Part shown: piece by piece, positions 1 to 8,266 of the stretch | Position numbering within the stretch: position 1 is the stretch's first letter | How the letters are laid out: every line of letters starts with the position of its first letter | Assembly (NCBI RefSeq): GCF_012221945.1 | Contig: NZ_CP032549.1 | Coordinates: 930,001 to 994,000 of the forward strand | Direction: 5' to 3' | DNA: 64,000 nt | Source: Glutamicibacter mishrai | GTDB lineage: Bacteria; Actinomycetota; Actinomycetes; Actinomycetales; Micrococcaceae | Notes under the pieces: generated by a model | Databases searched by the model: none | The model's input: only the letters and a program-made list of their open reading frames with translations | What the model was told of the DNA's origin: nothing | Translations under genes and position numbers: made by a program

Positions 1-808
1 CCAGCACTTCTTCGGTGCGCAGCACACGGTGCCGGCCGATGGGCAGCACCAGCGGGGTGCCGCCGACCGGGTCGGGGATCACTCGGCTTGGCATGCCGAA
101 GACATCCTTGACCGTCTTCTCGGTAACCACTTCATTCGGGTGCCCCGCCGCGTAGATCTTGCCGTGGCGCAGGGCCACCAGGTAGTCGGCGTAGCGGGCT
201 GCGAGGTTCAAATCGTGCAGCACGATCACCACGGTGATGCCTCGGCTGCGGTTCAATTCGCTGACCACGTCCAGCACTTCGAGCTGGTGGGCGACATCCA
301 GGAAGGTGGTGGGCTCATCGAGCAATAACAGGTCGGTTTCCTGGGCCAGTGCCATGGCGATCCAGACGCGCTGGCGCTGTCCGCCGGAGAGCTCATCAAC
401 CGCGCGGTCGGCCAGCTCGATGGTGCCGGTCAGTTCCATGGCGCGATTCACCGCGGCCTCATCCTCAGCAGAGAACCGCTTGAACAGGCCCTGGTGCGGG
501 TAGCGGCCGCGGCTGATCAGCTCGCGGGCGGTAATCCCGTCCGGCGCGGTAGGCGACTGCGGCAGCAGGCCCAGGGTCTTGGCGACTTCCTTGGCCGGCT
601 TGGAATGGATGTCGGCGCCGTCGAGCAGCACTTGGCCGCCGGCGGGCTTGAGCAGCCGGGACAAGGCGCGCAGCAGCGTGGATTTGCCGCAGCCGTTGGC
701 ACCCACCACGATGCTCACCTGTCCGGTGGGAATATCCAGGGACAGCTCGTCGACGATGGTGACCTTGTCGTAGGCCAAGGTCAGATCGCTAGCCTGCAAA
801 GTGGCCAT
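1..808 (-). CDS. Ferric-siderophore ABC transporter, ATP-binding subunit (partial)
   Basis: ATPase that powers import of an iron-siderophore complex through the two permeases encoded just upstream (FecE/FepC family). It starts at ATG 808 and runs off the left edge, so the C-terminus is missing; about 269 codons are visible. Walker [10 protein letters not shown] lies near residues 36-44, the LSGGQRQR signature near residue 137 and the Walker B LLLLDEPT shortly after. The start is 3 bases after the stop of the adjacent permease, which fits translational coupling in one operon. The family is clear. The siderophore carried cannot be told from the sequence. Confidence 0.92.
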   Translation of the reverse strand, partial: MATLQASDLTLAYDKVTIVDELSLDIPTGQVSIVVGANGCGKSTLLRALSRLLKPAGGQVLLDGADIHSKPAKEVAKTLGLLPQSPTAPDGITARELISRGRYPHQGLFKRFSAEDEAAVNRAMELTGTIELADRAVDELSGGQRQRVWIAMALAQETDLLLLDEPTTFLDVAHQLEVLDVVSELNRSRGITVVIVLHDLNLAARYADYLVALRHGKIYAAGHPNEVVTEKTVKDVFGMPSRVIPDPVGGTPLVLPIGRHRVLRTEEVL

Positions 809-811
809 GGG

Positions 812-1900
812 TTACGCCCCGTTTCCAGTTGAGTTGGCGCGCACCAGAATCCAGATCAGGAAGGGTGCGCCGAATGCGCCGGTGATGACACCTACCGGCA
901 GTGCGGTTTCTGCGAACAAGTTCGCGGCAAAGAAGTTGGCAACGATGACCAAGGTGGCCCCGGTCAGTCCCGCCAGCGGAATGTTGATCGGCCCGCGGCT
1001 CAGCGCAGCGCTGATCGGCCCGGCCAGGAACGCCACGAAGGCCAGCGGGCCGGTAATGGCAATGGGCAATGCACCCATGGCGACAGCGACGAATACCAGC
1101 AGCACCCGGGCCCAGGGCACGTTGACGCCCAGGGCGGCCGCGGAGTCCTCCCCCAGCTCCAGCATTTTCAGCTGGCGCAAAACGAAGGGCAGCAGCAACG
1201 CCCCGAGAGCACCGAGGGTGATCAAAAGAATCAAGGCGCTGTTCCAGTTGCTGGAGGACAGCGAACCGGTCAGCCAGTGCATCACATCGCTGGCGGTATT
1301 CACCTCGGCCTGGGTCAAAAGGTACTGGATCAAGGCCTGGAGCATGGCGCCGATGGCCAGGCCGGCCAGGATCAGCCGAGGACCTGTGCGCTTGCCGGAG
1401 GCCGAGAGCCAATAGATCAGCGCCGCGACCACCAGGCCGCCGGCCAAGGCGAAGGCGTTGAGCTTCCAGTCGGTGTAGCCCAGGGTGATCATGGCCAGCA
1501 CCGCGGCAGCCGAAGCGCCATAGCCTACGCCGATCACATCGGGGCTGGCCAGCGGGTTGCCCAGCCAGCGCTGGAAGAGGGCCCCGGAGATGCCCAGCCC
1601 CGCCCCTGCCAGGGCGCCCACGGCCACCCGAGGCAGCCTGTCGGACATGATGATGAAGCTGGTGCCGGGGACCTTCTGCCCGCCCAGCACCTGCAGCACT
1701 TCGACTGCCGGCAGCCGATCCCGGCCCCAGAACAGGTAGGCGGCAATGGTCAGGACCATGGCCAGGGACATCCAAACCACGGTGCGCGCCACCCGGTTTT
1801 TCCGCACGGCGGCTTTGCCCTGTGCAGGCTGTGGCGCCGCTTTCGCTTCGGGTTCGCTTGGCTGGCTCATTGCTGCTCGTGTCATTTCGCTCGTGCTCAC
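812..1900 (-). CDS. FecCD-family iron-siderophore permease (second permease)
   Basis: Membrane permease of the FecCD/BtuC family that forms, with the neighbouring permease, the channel for a ferric siderophore. I place the start at GTG 1900 because its GTGA overlaps the stop of the upstream permease, giving about 362 residues; an in-frame upstream start would add roughly 22 residues inside the other gene. A polar N-terminal tail rich in Pro, Ala and Lys precedes a first hydrophobic helix, followed by about nine more hydrophobic segments. The family's Gly/Pro-rich GDRLPRVAVGALAG-like stretch (here SDRLPRVAVGALAGAG) is visible early in the protein. Confidence 0.92.
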   Translation of the reverse strand: MSTSEMTRAAMSQPSEPEAKAAPQPAQGKAAVRKNRVARTVVWMSLAMVLTIAAYLFWGRDRLPAVEVLQVLGGQKVPGTSFIIMSDRLPRVAVGALAGAGLGISGALFQRWLGNPLASPDVIGVGYGASAAAVLAMITLGYTDWKLNAFALAGGLVVAALIYWLSASGKRTGPRLILAGLAIGAMLQALIQYLLTQAEVNTASDVMHWLTGSLSSSNWNSALILLITLGALGALLLPFVLRQLKMLELGEDSAAALGVNVPWARVLLVFVAVAMGALPIAITGPLAFVAFLAGPISAALSRGPINIPLAGLTGATLVIVANFFAANLFAETALPVGVITGAFGAPFLIWILVRANSTGNGA

Positions 1901-2946
1901 AGGCTCACCGACTTCATGCCGCTGCGCATCATCAGGATAAACAGTGGTCCGCCGATCATCGCGCACATCACGCCCACCTGGATTTCGCTCGGCGGCGCGA
2001 TCACTCGTCCCACGGTATCAGCGACCAGCAGCAGCACGGGCCCGGCCAGCAGGCTGCCGGGCATCAGCCAGCGGTAGTCGGATCCGACCAGCAGGCGCAC
2101 CGCATGCGGGATCATCAGGCCGACAAAGGCGATGGGTCCTGCCACCGCGGTGGCGGTGCCGGCCAGGATAACCACGCCGATGGATCCAAGCAGCCGGGCA
2201 CGGCCCAGGTTGAAGCCCAGGGCGGTGGCGGTGTCATCGCCCATGGACACGGCATTGGATACCCGCGCGGTGGACAGCAGGATCAGGGCGCCGAGGGCCA
2301 CCATCGGGATGGCGCCGAGGAAGGTATCGATCGGGGTGCTGGAGAGCGAGCCGATCTGCCATTTGCGGAAGCGGTCCAAGGTGGAATCCGAAACCATCAG
2401 GACCGCGTTGGTGATCGCCCCGACGCCCACCGCCATGGCCGCGCCGCCCAGCGCCAGCTTGATCGGCGTGGCTCCTTCGCGGCCCACGTTGGCCACCAGA
2501 TAGACCAGGGTCATCACCACGGCCGCGCCGATAAAGGCGGCGGCCATGATCCCGGTCAGCGAGCTGACACCGAAGAAGGCGATCGCCAGCACCACGCTCA
2601 TGGCCGAGCCGGCGTTCAAGCCCAGGATGCCGGTATCGGCCAGCGGGTTGCGGGTCAGGCCCTGCAGCCCGGCACCGGCCAGGCCAAGGGCTGCGCCGAC
2701 CACGATGGCGCCCACGGTGCGGGCGAAGCGCGAAGACACCACGCCCTGGTCCCCGTTATCCGCATCAAAATGCCACAGGGCGTCCGCCACGGTGGACAGC
2801 GAGACCGAGCGCGCTCCGAAGAGCAGCGACGCGGCCACGGCCAGGACCAAGAGCACCGCGAGGACCAGGAAGGCTCCGAGCTTGCGCGGCAGTCGGGGGC
2901 CCGTGCCCGCCGGGGCTTGGCGCGTCGTACTTTCAGTCGCGGTCAT
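1897..2946 (-). CDS. FecCD-family iron-siderophore permease (first permease)
   Basis: 349-residue FecCD/BtuC-type permease, first gene of the leftward uptake operon. It has a polar N-terminus, about ten hydrophobic helices and the conserved SSRFARTVGAIVVGAALG and NPLADTGILG segments expected in this family. A purine-rich AGGA lies about 5 bases before ATG 2946. Its start is only 20 bases from the divergent metallo-beta-lactamase-fold gene. I see no iron box in that gap, so the promoter either lies inside the neighbouring gene or transcription continues from the iron-box promoter of the binding-protein gene further right. The latter is inference. Confidence 0.92.
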   Translation of the reverse strand: MTATESTTRQAPAGTGPRLPRKLGAFLVLAVLLVLAVAASLLFGARSVSLSTVADALWHFDADNGDQGVVSSRFARTVGAIVVGAALGLAGAGLQGLTRNPLADTGILGLNAGSAMSVVLAIAFFGVSSLTGIMAAAFIGAAVVMTLVYLVANVGREGATPIKLALGGAAMAVGVGAITNAVLMVSDSTLDRFRKWQIGSLSSTPIDTFLGAIPMVALGALILLSTARVSNAVSMGDDTATALGFNLGRARLLGSIGVVILAGTATAVAGPIAFVGLMIPHAVRLLVGSDYRWLMPGSLLAGPVLLLVADTVGRVIAPPSEIQVGVMCAMIGGPLFILMMRSGMKSVSL

Positions 2947-2966
2947 TGGTTCCTACACTCATTGCT

Positions 2967-3761
2967 ATGGCACATCTTTCCTGGCCCACCGTCATCGCTC
3001 CCGGCATCGCGGTCCTCACCGCCGATAACCCCTCGGAAATGACGCTGGATGGGACTAATTCCTATTTGCTCTTCGACCCGGCATCTTCGACGCTGCAGCC
3101 GGGCACCGAAGTGGTGCTCATCGACCCAGGACCCGAGCTTCAGTCGCATCTGCAGGCGCTGTCCCAGTTCGAGATCCAGCTGGTGCTGATCACCCACCGA
3201 CATGCGGACCACACCGGCGGCATCGACCGCCTGCGCCAGCTGGCCGCCGCCCCGGTGCGGGCCCAGCTCGCCGAGCACTGCCGGGATGCCGATCCTCTGG
3301 CCGACGGCGAGATCATCTCGGCCGCCGGGGTACAGATCCAGGTGCATGACACCCCGGGCCACACCTCGGATTCGGTGTGCTTCACCGTGGATGGATCGCA
3401 TCTGTTCACCGGAGACACCGTGCTGGGCCGCGGCACCACCATTCTGGAACATCCGGACGGGACGCTGGCCGACTACCTCGCCTCGCTGAACCGGCTGCTG
3501 GGCCTGCCGGATATGCCCTTGCATCCGGCGCACGGGCAGCAGCATGAAACCTCGCATCAGCTGCTGCGCGCCTATCTGGAGCATCGGAAATCCCGGCTGG
3601 ATCAAGTGCGTGCCGCCCTGCAGAAACTCGGCAAGGCCGGGGCGGACGCGACCCCAGCCCAATTGCTGGAGTTCGTCTACCCCGACCTGGATCCGCGCCT
3701 GGTTAGCGCGGCGAGCCGATCGTTGGAAGCGCAGCTGCACTATCTAGCGTCGAATCGCTAG
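2967..3761 (+). CDS. Metallo-beta-lactamase-fold hydrolase (LACTB2/glyoxalase II-like)
   Basis: Cytoplasmic metal-dependent hydrolase of the MBL superfamily, about 264 residues from ATG 2967; a TTG at 2946 would add seven residues. The metal-binding HRHADHTGG motif lies near residue 80, a GHTSDS His further on, a TGDTVLGRGTT Asp motif after it and HPAHG near the C-terminal third. The tail resembles the winged-helix-like extension of LACTB2-type nucleases and hydrolases. It sits on the opposite strand between the siderophore-binding protein gene (gap 3 bases, convergent) and the permeases (divergent). No signal peptide. The substrate is unknown and a link to iron is only suggested by position. 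Confidence 0.85.
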   Translation: MAHLSWPTVIAPGIAVLTADNPSEMTLDGTNSYLLFDPASSTLQPGTEVVLIDPGPELQSHLQALSQFEIQLVLITHRHADHTGGIDRLRQLAAAPVRAQLAEHCRDADPLADGEIISAAGVQIQVHDTPGHTSDSVCFTVDGSHLFTGDTVLGRGTTILEHPDGTLADYLASLNRLLGLPDMPLHPAHGQQHETSHQLLRAYLEHRKSRLDQVRAALQKLGKAGADATPAQLLEFVYPDLDPRLVSAASRSLEAQLHYLASNR

Positions 3762-3764
3762 CGG

Positions 3765-4823
3765 CTACTTGGCCGCTGCTGCGTTTTCAGCAGCCTTCAC
3801 GATTTTCGGAACCACGGTGTCCAAGGACCATTCCAGGGACAGCGGCGAAGCTGCCGAGATGGCCAGGGTGGCTTCATCGGTGCCTGGCAGGGCCAGCGCG
3901 TCGTTCTTCACGGCAGGGATCTGGCCGTAGAGCGGCTGGGACTTCACGATGTCCTTGGTGGTGTTTCCGGCGACGGCCGAGGAGAAGACGATGTCAGAAT
4001 CCCACTCGTTGACCTTTTCCGGGGAAACGGTGAAGAAGAAGGTGTCCTTGGCGGCGTTCTTCTGCACGTAGTCGGCCTGCTTCATGCCCAGTGAGGAAAG
4101 GAAACGCGGGCGGGTGTCGCCTTCGGAGTAGACATAGGCGGTATCCGGTGCCGAAAGGTCAGCGGCGATGAAGCTGGTGTCCTTGAGCACTGGGTTCTCT
4201 TCGCCAACCTTGGCCAAATCGCCCTCGACCTTTTCGATCAGCGCGTCGGCTTCATCTTCCTTGCCCAGCATCTGTCCGGCGGCTTCGGTGACATCCTGCC
4301 AGCTGGTCAGGTAGTTCGGCTCGATCGGGCCGACAACCGGGGCGATTTCCTGCAGCTTCTCGTACTGTTCCTTCTTCAGGCCCGAGTATGGGGCGAAGAT
4401 GACATCCGGCTTGGTCTTGGCAATCGCGGTGTAGTCCGGGTCATCACCGGTGGCGAACTGCACTGGCGCCTTTTCGGAACCGATGGAAGCGTCCAGCTTG
4501 GCCAGCGCTTCGTCCTTCCACGCAGTCGAGTTGTTCTCGTTCTGGCCGTAGGCGTCAATGTCCATGCCGACCGGCACGGTATCAAGGGCCAGCAGGGTGT
4601 CGGCGTTGACCCACGAGATGGTGGCGACGCGCTCTGGGGCCTTGTCGATGGTGGTTTCACCATAGATGTTCTTGATGGTGACCGGGGTGAAGTCCTCTGC
4701 GGACTTGGCCGATGCATCCGCCGAGGAATCTGCGGAGTTGCTGGCTGAACCGCAGGCGGTCAGGCTCAGCGCGAGGATTGCGGTGGACGCGGCGAAGATC
4801 CCGGCGCGACGTGAAATTTTCAT
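3765..4823 (-). CDS. Iron-siderophore-binding lipoprotein
   Basis: Extracytoplasmic substrate-binding protein for the FecCD-type importer (class III/FepB-FhuD fold). I choose ATG 4823 because it directly precedes a classical lipoprotein signal: MKISRR, a hydrophobic stretch and the lipobox LTACG, so the lipid-anchored Cys is near residue 24; length is about 352. The mature protein begins with a Ser/Ala/Asp-rich linker and then the typical TIDKAPERVATISW strand and PDVIFAPYSG motif. An iron box lies about 50 bases upstream. It is separated from its permeases by one gene on the other strand. Confidence 0.93.
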   Translation of the reverse strand: MKISRRAGIFAASTAILALSLTACGSASNSADSSADASAKSAEDFTPVTIKNIYGETTIDKAPERVATISWVNADTLLALDTVPVGMDIDAYGQNENNSTAWKDEALAKLDASIGSEKAPVQFATGDDPDYTAIAKTKPDVIFAPYSGLKKEQYEKLQEIAPVVGPIEPNYLTSWQDVTEAAGQMLGKEDEADALIEKVEGDLAKVGEENPVLKDTSFIAADLSAPDTAYVYSEGDTRPRFLSSLGMKQADYVQKNAAKDTFFFTVSPEKVNEWDSDIVFSSAVAGNTTKDIVKSQPLYGQIPAVKNDALALPGTDEATLAISAASPLSLEWSLDTVVPKIVKAAENAAAAK

Positions 4824-4871
4824 GGGTCGGTGATTCCAGACTATGCGAGGTTCTGTAAACATGTCGGCGTA

Positions 4872-4892
4872 GATAGGTTAGGTTTACCTATC
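4872..4892 (-). promoter_or_regulatory. Iron box (DtxR/IdeR-type operator)
   Basis: A 21-base site with perfect arms GATAGGT and ACCTATC around a 7-base centre, close to the DtxR/IdeR consensus (TTAGGTTAG-CTAACCTAA type). It lies 49 bases upstream of the siderophore-binding lipoprotein start. In actinobacteria such sites hold the Fe(II)-bound repressor, so expression should rise under iron limitation. The remaining sequence up to the permease gene at 5016 holds no recognisable gene. Confidence 0.85.
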
Positions 4893-5015
4893 CGGGCCGT
4901 ATGCCACAATACGCGGTGGGCCCATCAATACGCAACACGAAACGTATCTAATCACCGACCCAGAAGTGAAGCTAACCACACATGGGCCGCTTCCAGTCGT
5001 TGTTGACCACGGATT

Positions 5016-6341
5016 TTATTCTCTAGTCGCTAGCAGCCTTCCCGGATTAGCCACCGTAATTGATGCGCGAACCAGCACTAGTCCAAGTAACACGGCGACA
5101 ATAACGGTGATCACGGTCAACGGGCTGAAGATCACGGCCATGCCCGCCAGTGGCAGGACCAGCACGGTGGAGGCGATGGCAAATGCGATGGATGCCGCCA
5201 GCGCAGGAATCATCAACGACTTGATTCGCGCCGTGTTCATGGTCCCCCACTCCATGCCCAGACGATGCAGGCCGGAATAGAGTTCAGCGCGGTCCAAGGT
5301 GCCAGCGCTCTGCGTAATCGCCGAGGATGCGGCCACGCAGATGAAGGTGATTGCCAGGGTCACCAGAACGCCGGTCAGGATATCGCCAGGCAGATAGTCG
5401 TACCAGTTGTTGCTGGATTCCTGAGCCGGAGCGCCCTTCATCATTGCCGCCCCGCTGCCGCCAACCACAGCCACGAAGGAAGCCATTGCGACACCGGAGA
5501 CCTGTCGCCAGGATTCTGCAGGATTTTCCAGGATCATCCGGGCGGCCAGCAGCTGTTGCGGAGTCTCGGCTTTTTTGAGCTTGTTCTGCCCCACCTTGGA
5601 CACCAGGTACGGTCCCACCAGGTTCAGCACCAGCAGGCCGAAGCCGAAGCCGATGATAATCACCGCCAGAATCGTCGCGAGGTCTTGGGCCACCATTCCG
5701 AGATTGGAGAAGACCAGGCACAACAGCAGAATGCCGCCCACTGTGATCACCGCGCGCAGCCAGCTAGGCACGGGAACACTGCGGCGCGTAGCCACTGCCA
5801 AGGGAGTGATCATGAGCTTGCGCAGGCCGGCTGCCGCGCTGAGCGCAGAGAGCACGACGACTGCGACTACTGCAATCGCCAGGGCCCAGACCGGCAGGTA
5901 GATGGCCATTCCAATAGGGGCACCCTGGAATGGGATCAGTGATGCCACCGGAGCGCACGCCAAGTAGAGAACCACGCCGGCGAGCGCGCCAGCCAAGGCC
6001 GTCCCGGCCGCCTGCGTGATGGCCACCAGGCTGATCTGTGAACCGGTGGCACCCAGCAGGCGCAGCGAGGACAGCGCCCGGTCATTGGCTCGGGCCGAGA
6101 GCCGGGCGGCGGCAGATCCGAGGACCACCAGTGGCACAACCAGCAGCACCACGGCCAATCCGGCAAGGGGCAGATAGGCGGCCTGCGCTTCTGCCTCGAA
6201 GCTGGTGAATGAGTAGGCGCCGCCCAAGACAATCAGCAGGATCGCGCTGACCAAGGCGTAAGCGCTGACGGTCAGGATCTGCGGGGCCAGTCGGGATTTG
6301 GCTGGCCGCCCGAGCAGCCAGGCTAGATGCAGGATGTTCAT
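5016..6341 (-). CDS. ABC transporter permease, FtsX-like
   Basis: 441-residue membrane protein with ten clear hydrophobic segments arranged as two FtsX-type halves, like the permeases of peptide/lipoprotein exporters and of bacitracin-type detoxification modules. It lacks a long extracellular domain. Its ATGA start overlaps the stop of the ATPase gene (6338-6341), so the two are translationally coupled. No two-component system lies beside the pair, so a BceRS-like circuit is not evident. The exported substrate is unknown. Confidence 0.85.
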   Translation of the reverse strand: MNILHLAWLLGRPAKSRLAPQILTVSAYALVSAILLIVLGGAYSFTSFEAEAQAAYLPLAGLAVVLLVVPLVVLGSAAARLSARANDRALSSLRLLGATGSQISLVAITQAAGTALAGALAGVVLYLACAPVASLIPFQGAPIGMAIYLPVWALAIAVVAVVVLSALSAAAGLRKLMITPLAVATRRSVPVPSWLRAVITVGGILLLCLVFSNLGMVAQDLATILAVIIIGFGFGLLVLNLVGPYLVSKVGQNKLKKAETPQQLLAARMILENPAESWRQVSGVAMASFVAVVGGSGAAMMKGAPAQESSNNWYDYLPGDILTGVLVTLAITFICVAASSAITQSAGTLDRAELYSGLHRLGMEWGTMNTARIKSLMIPALAASIAFAIASTVLVLPLAGMAVIFSPLTVITVIVAVLLGLVLVRASITVANPGRLLATRE

Positions 6342-7078
6342 CGCACATCCCCGCCCATTGCGCTGGTGCCACGGCGGCTATCGCTGATCAACTGGCCGTC
6401 ATGCAGCTTCACCACGCGGTCGCACTTGGCTGCCACCGAAGGATCATGGGTCACCATAACCAGGGACTTGCCCTGGCCGACGGTGCAATCCAGCAGGGTA
6501 TCAAGCACCTCGGTGCCGGTGGCGGAATCCAAGGCGCCGGTGGGCTCATCGGCAAATACCACCATGGCGCCGGTAACCTGCGCGCGGGCGATTGCTACTC
6601 GCTGCATCTGCCCGCCGGAGAGCTGGCCGATGCGCCGCTGCTCCATGCCCGCCAGTCCCAGTGCGGCCAGTGCTTGGCCAGCCTGGGTGATGGCAGCTGA
6701 GCGCGGGGTGCCGTTGATCATCAGCGCCATGGCCACGTTTTCTTCTGCGGTGAGCTCTGGAATCAGCAGGCCCGATTGGAAGACGAACCCGAAACTCTGG
6801 CGTCGCAGCTTGGTCCGCGCCTTGTCGGCGAGCTGCTGGATGTCTACCGGCTGCGTTCCGGGCAGGCTGAGCATCAGGCTTCCCGAGTCTGGGAGCTCGA
6901 TGCCGGCCAACGCATGGAGCAGGGTTGATTTGCCGGAACCGGACGGGCCCATGATCGCCAGGGATTCGCCGAGGGAGATTTCGAGGTTGACGCCGTTCAA
7001 GGCGGTGGTGGAGCCGAAGCTCCGGTAGAGGTTCTGGGCATGGAGGACGGGTGGATGACCAAAGGAATTTTCAAGCAT
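6338..7078 (-). CDS. ABC transporter ATP-binding protein (LolD/MacB-type)
   Basis: 246-residue ATPase partner of the FtsX-like permease. Walker A GPSGSGKST lies near residues 44-52, the LSGGQMQRVAIARA signature near residue 150 and Walker B VVFADEPTGALDS near 172, followed by the MVTHDPSVA H-loop. The GALDS and ADEPTG wording is typical of the LolD/MacB/SalX subgroup that works with FtsX permeases. First gene of a two-gene leftward operon. The start ATG 7078 lies in a region that a longer reading of the rightward thioredoxin-like gene would overlap, which supports the shorter start chosen there. Confidence 0.9.
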   Translation of the reverse strand: MLENSFGHPPVLHAQNLYRSFGSTTALNGVNLEISLGESLAIMGPSGSGKSTLLHALAGIELPDSGSLMLSLPGTQPVDIQQLADKARTKLRRQSFGFVFQSGLLIPELTAEENVAMALMINGTPRSAAITQAGQALAALGLAGMEQRRIGQLSGGQMQRVAIARAQVTGAMVVFADEPTGALDSATGTEVLDTLLDCTVGQGKSLVMVTHDPSVAAKCDRVVKLHDGQLISDSRRGTSAMGGDVR

Positions 7079-7207
7079 GTTTCAATGTTTTCAATATTGT
7101 CCCCCGCGCACATCGGCGCGCAGGGCGAAGTCGTTCCTTGTCAGGGTCATCCCACGGTAGGAGCGCCACCGTCTCGAACCAGTACTCCAGGAGTTCTTGA
7201 ACAGCCC

Positions 7208-7468
7208 ATGAAATTGGAACTGTATACGCAGCCCTTCTGCGCTCCTTGCATCCGCACCCGGCAAACCGTGGCGCGCGCACAGAAGCTCCTGCCTGATCTG
7301 CAGGTGGAGGAAATCAATGTGGTTGAGCAGGTTGAGCGCGGCGAGGAACTGGGCATCACCAGCACCCCGCTGATCAGGCTGCTGCAAGGTGAAACCGAAA
7401 AATTCCGGGCCAGCGATACGCCCACACTGCCCCAGCTTTTGACGGCCATTGCCCGCGCCAGCGACTAG
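7208..7468 (+). CDS. Thioredoxin/glutaredoxin-like protein
   Basis: Small cytoplasmic redox protein of 86 residues from ATG 7208; a longer in-frame reading from 7040 adds residues with no thioredoxin character and overlaps the ABC ATPase start. The CxxC active site is C11-A-P-C14 in QPFCAPC, and the cis-Pro loop TSTP is at residues 51-54, both required for disulfide exchange. The C-terminal helix is present, so it is a complete minimal thioredoxin fold. Its partner is unknown. Confidence 0.8.
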   Translation: MKLELYTQPFCAPCIRTRQTVARAQKLLPDLQVEEINVVEQVERGEELGITSTPLIRLLQGETEKFRASDTPTLPQLLTAIARASD

Positions 7469-7532
7469 TCTCACGTGAATTCAGAACCCAAGATGCACGG
7501 CTCTGCCGCGTTTATGGGGAAGAATAGATCAA

Positions 7533-8177
7533 GTGATAACTGTGCCAGGTGTTGAACATGAGTGTTTCCAGCGTGTCTTAGCTGACTCATCCAATCGCAT
7601 CGAATGGCTCAGGGCACGAGCGCAGGGCATCACTGCCACCGACGTCGCCAAGCTCTCCACCGAGAAGTCCATCAAGAACGCCGCCTGGGACAAGCTCTAC
7701 GGCAATGGATTCTCCGGCAATCCCTACACCGACCACGGCCGCAAACGCGAACCGGTCATCGCTGCATGGGTCCAGGAAAACTTCAATATCTTCCCTTCCT
7801 CCCAGCTCTTCCACGCGCAGCATTCCAGGCTTCACCTGGCTACCCCGGACGGCCTGGGCTTTGACGCATCAGGGGCACCGGTCTTGGCGGAAATAAAAAC
7901 CACCAACAAGCCCTTCAAGAAGATTCCCAAGAATTACCTGCGACAGATCCTCTGGCAGCAACATGTCATTGGCGCTGAACGCACGTTGTTCGTTTGGGAA
8001 GAACACCAGGATTTTGTACCGGTCCGCGCCGTCCCCGAATACCTGTGGGTAGAGCGGGATGATGATTTGATCCAGGACCTGATCGACAAGGCTGAAGCCT
8101 TGATCACCGCCCTGCGCGAGGCGACCGCCAGGCAAGAGCGCTATAACGATTATGGCCCAGCCGCCTTGCGCCTCTAA
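7533..8177 (+). CDS. YqaJ/lambda-exonuclease-like nuclease
   Basis: 214-residue protein resembling the YqaJ viral recombinase/lambda Red exonuclease family, part of the PD-(D/E)XK superfamily. Visible family hallmarks in order are GITATDVAKL near residue 32, GRKREPVIAAW near residue 70 with its Glu, TPDGLGFD with the catalytic Asp, the AEIKT (ExK) strand and the following Gln in LRQILWQQH. All expected catalytic residues are present, so it looks functional. It starts at GTG 7533, though nearby GTGs are possible. There is no single-strand annealing protein, integrase or other phage gene around it, so it is a free-standing chromosomal copy. A strong hairpin follows. Confidence 0.75.
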   Translation: MITVPGVEHECFQRVLADSSNRIEWLRARAQGITATDVAKLSTEKSIKNAAWDKLYGNGFSGNPYTDHGRKREPVIAAWVQENFNIFPSSQLFHAQHSRLHLATPDGLGFDASGAPVLAEIKTTNKPFKKIPKNYLRQILWQQHVIGAERTLFVWEEHQDFVPVRAVPEYLWVERDDDLIQDLIDKAEALITALREATARQERYNDYGPAALRL

Positions 8178-8193
8178 ATGCTTCGATGACGAC

Positions 8194-8242
8194 AAAGATC
8201 CTCGGGAACCATCAACGTCAATGATGGTTCCCGAGGATCTTT
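8194..8242. terminator. Bidirectional hairpin terminator
   Basis: Perfect 21-base-pair stem (AAAGATCCTCGGG... with its exact complement) and a 7-base loop, flanked by A and T runs on either side. It lies between the convergent YqaJ-like gene and mscS, so it can end transcription from both directions. Confidence 0.93.
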
Positions 8243-8266
8243 TGCGTTGCCGGCACCGCCCTCAGG

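Noticed and set aside
789..1775. 328-codon open frame on the minus strand
   Set aside because: Lies in another frame of the FecCD permease; composition is Arg/Gly/Ala-rich without any domain, typical of high-GC shadow frames.
1822..3042. 406-codon open frame on the plus strand
   Set aside because: Antisense to the first permease; His/Gln/Gly-rich shadow translation with no motif.
2943..3740. 265-codon minus-strand frame over the MBL-fold gene
   Set aside because: The plus strand carries the full HxHxDH hydrolase; the antisense product has no family character.
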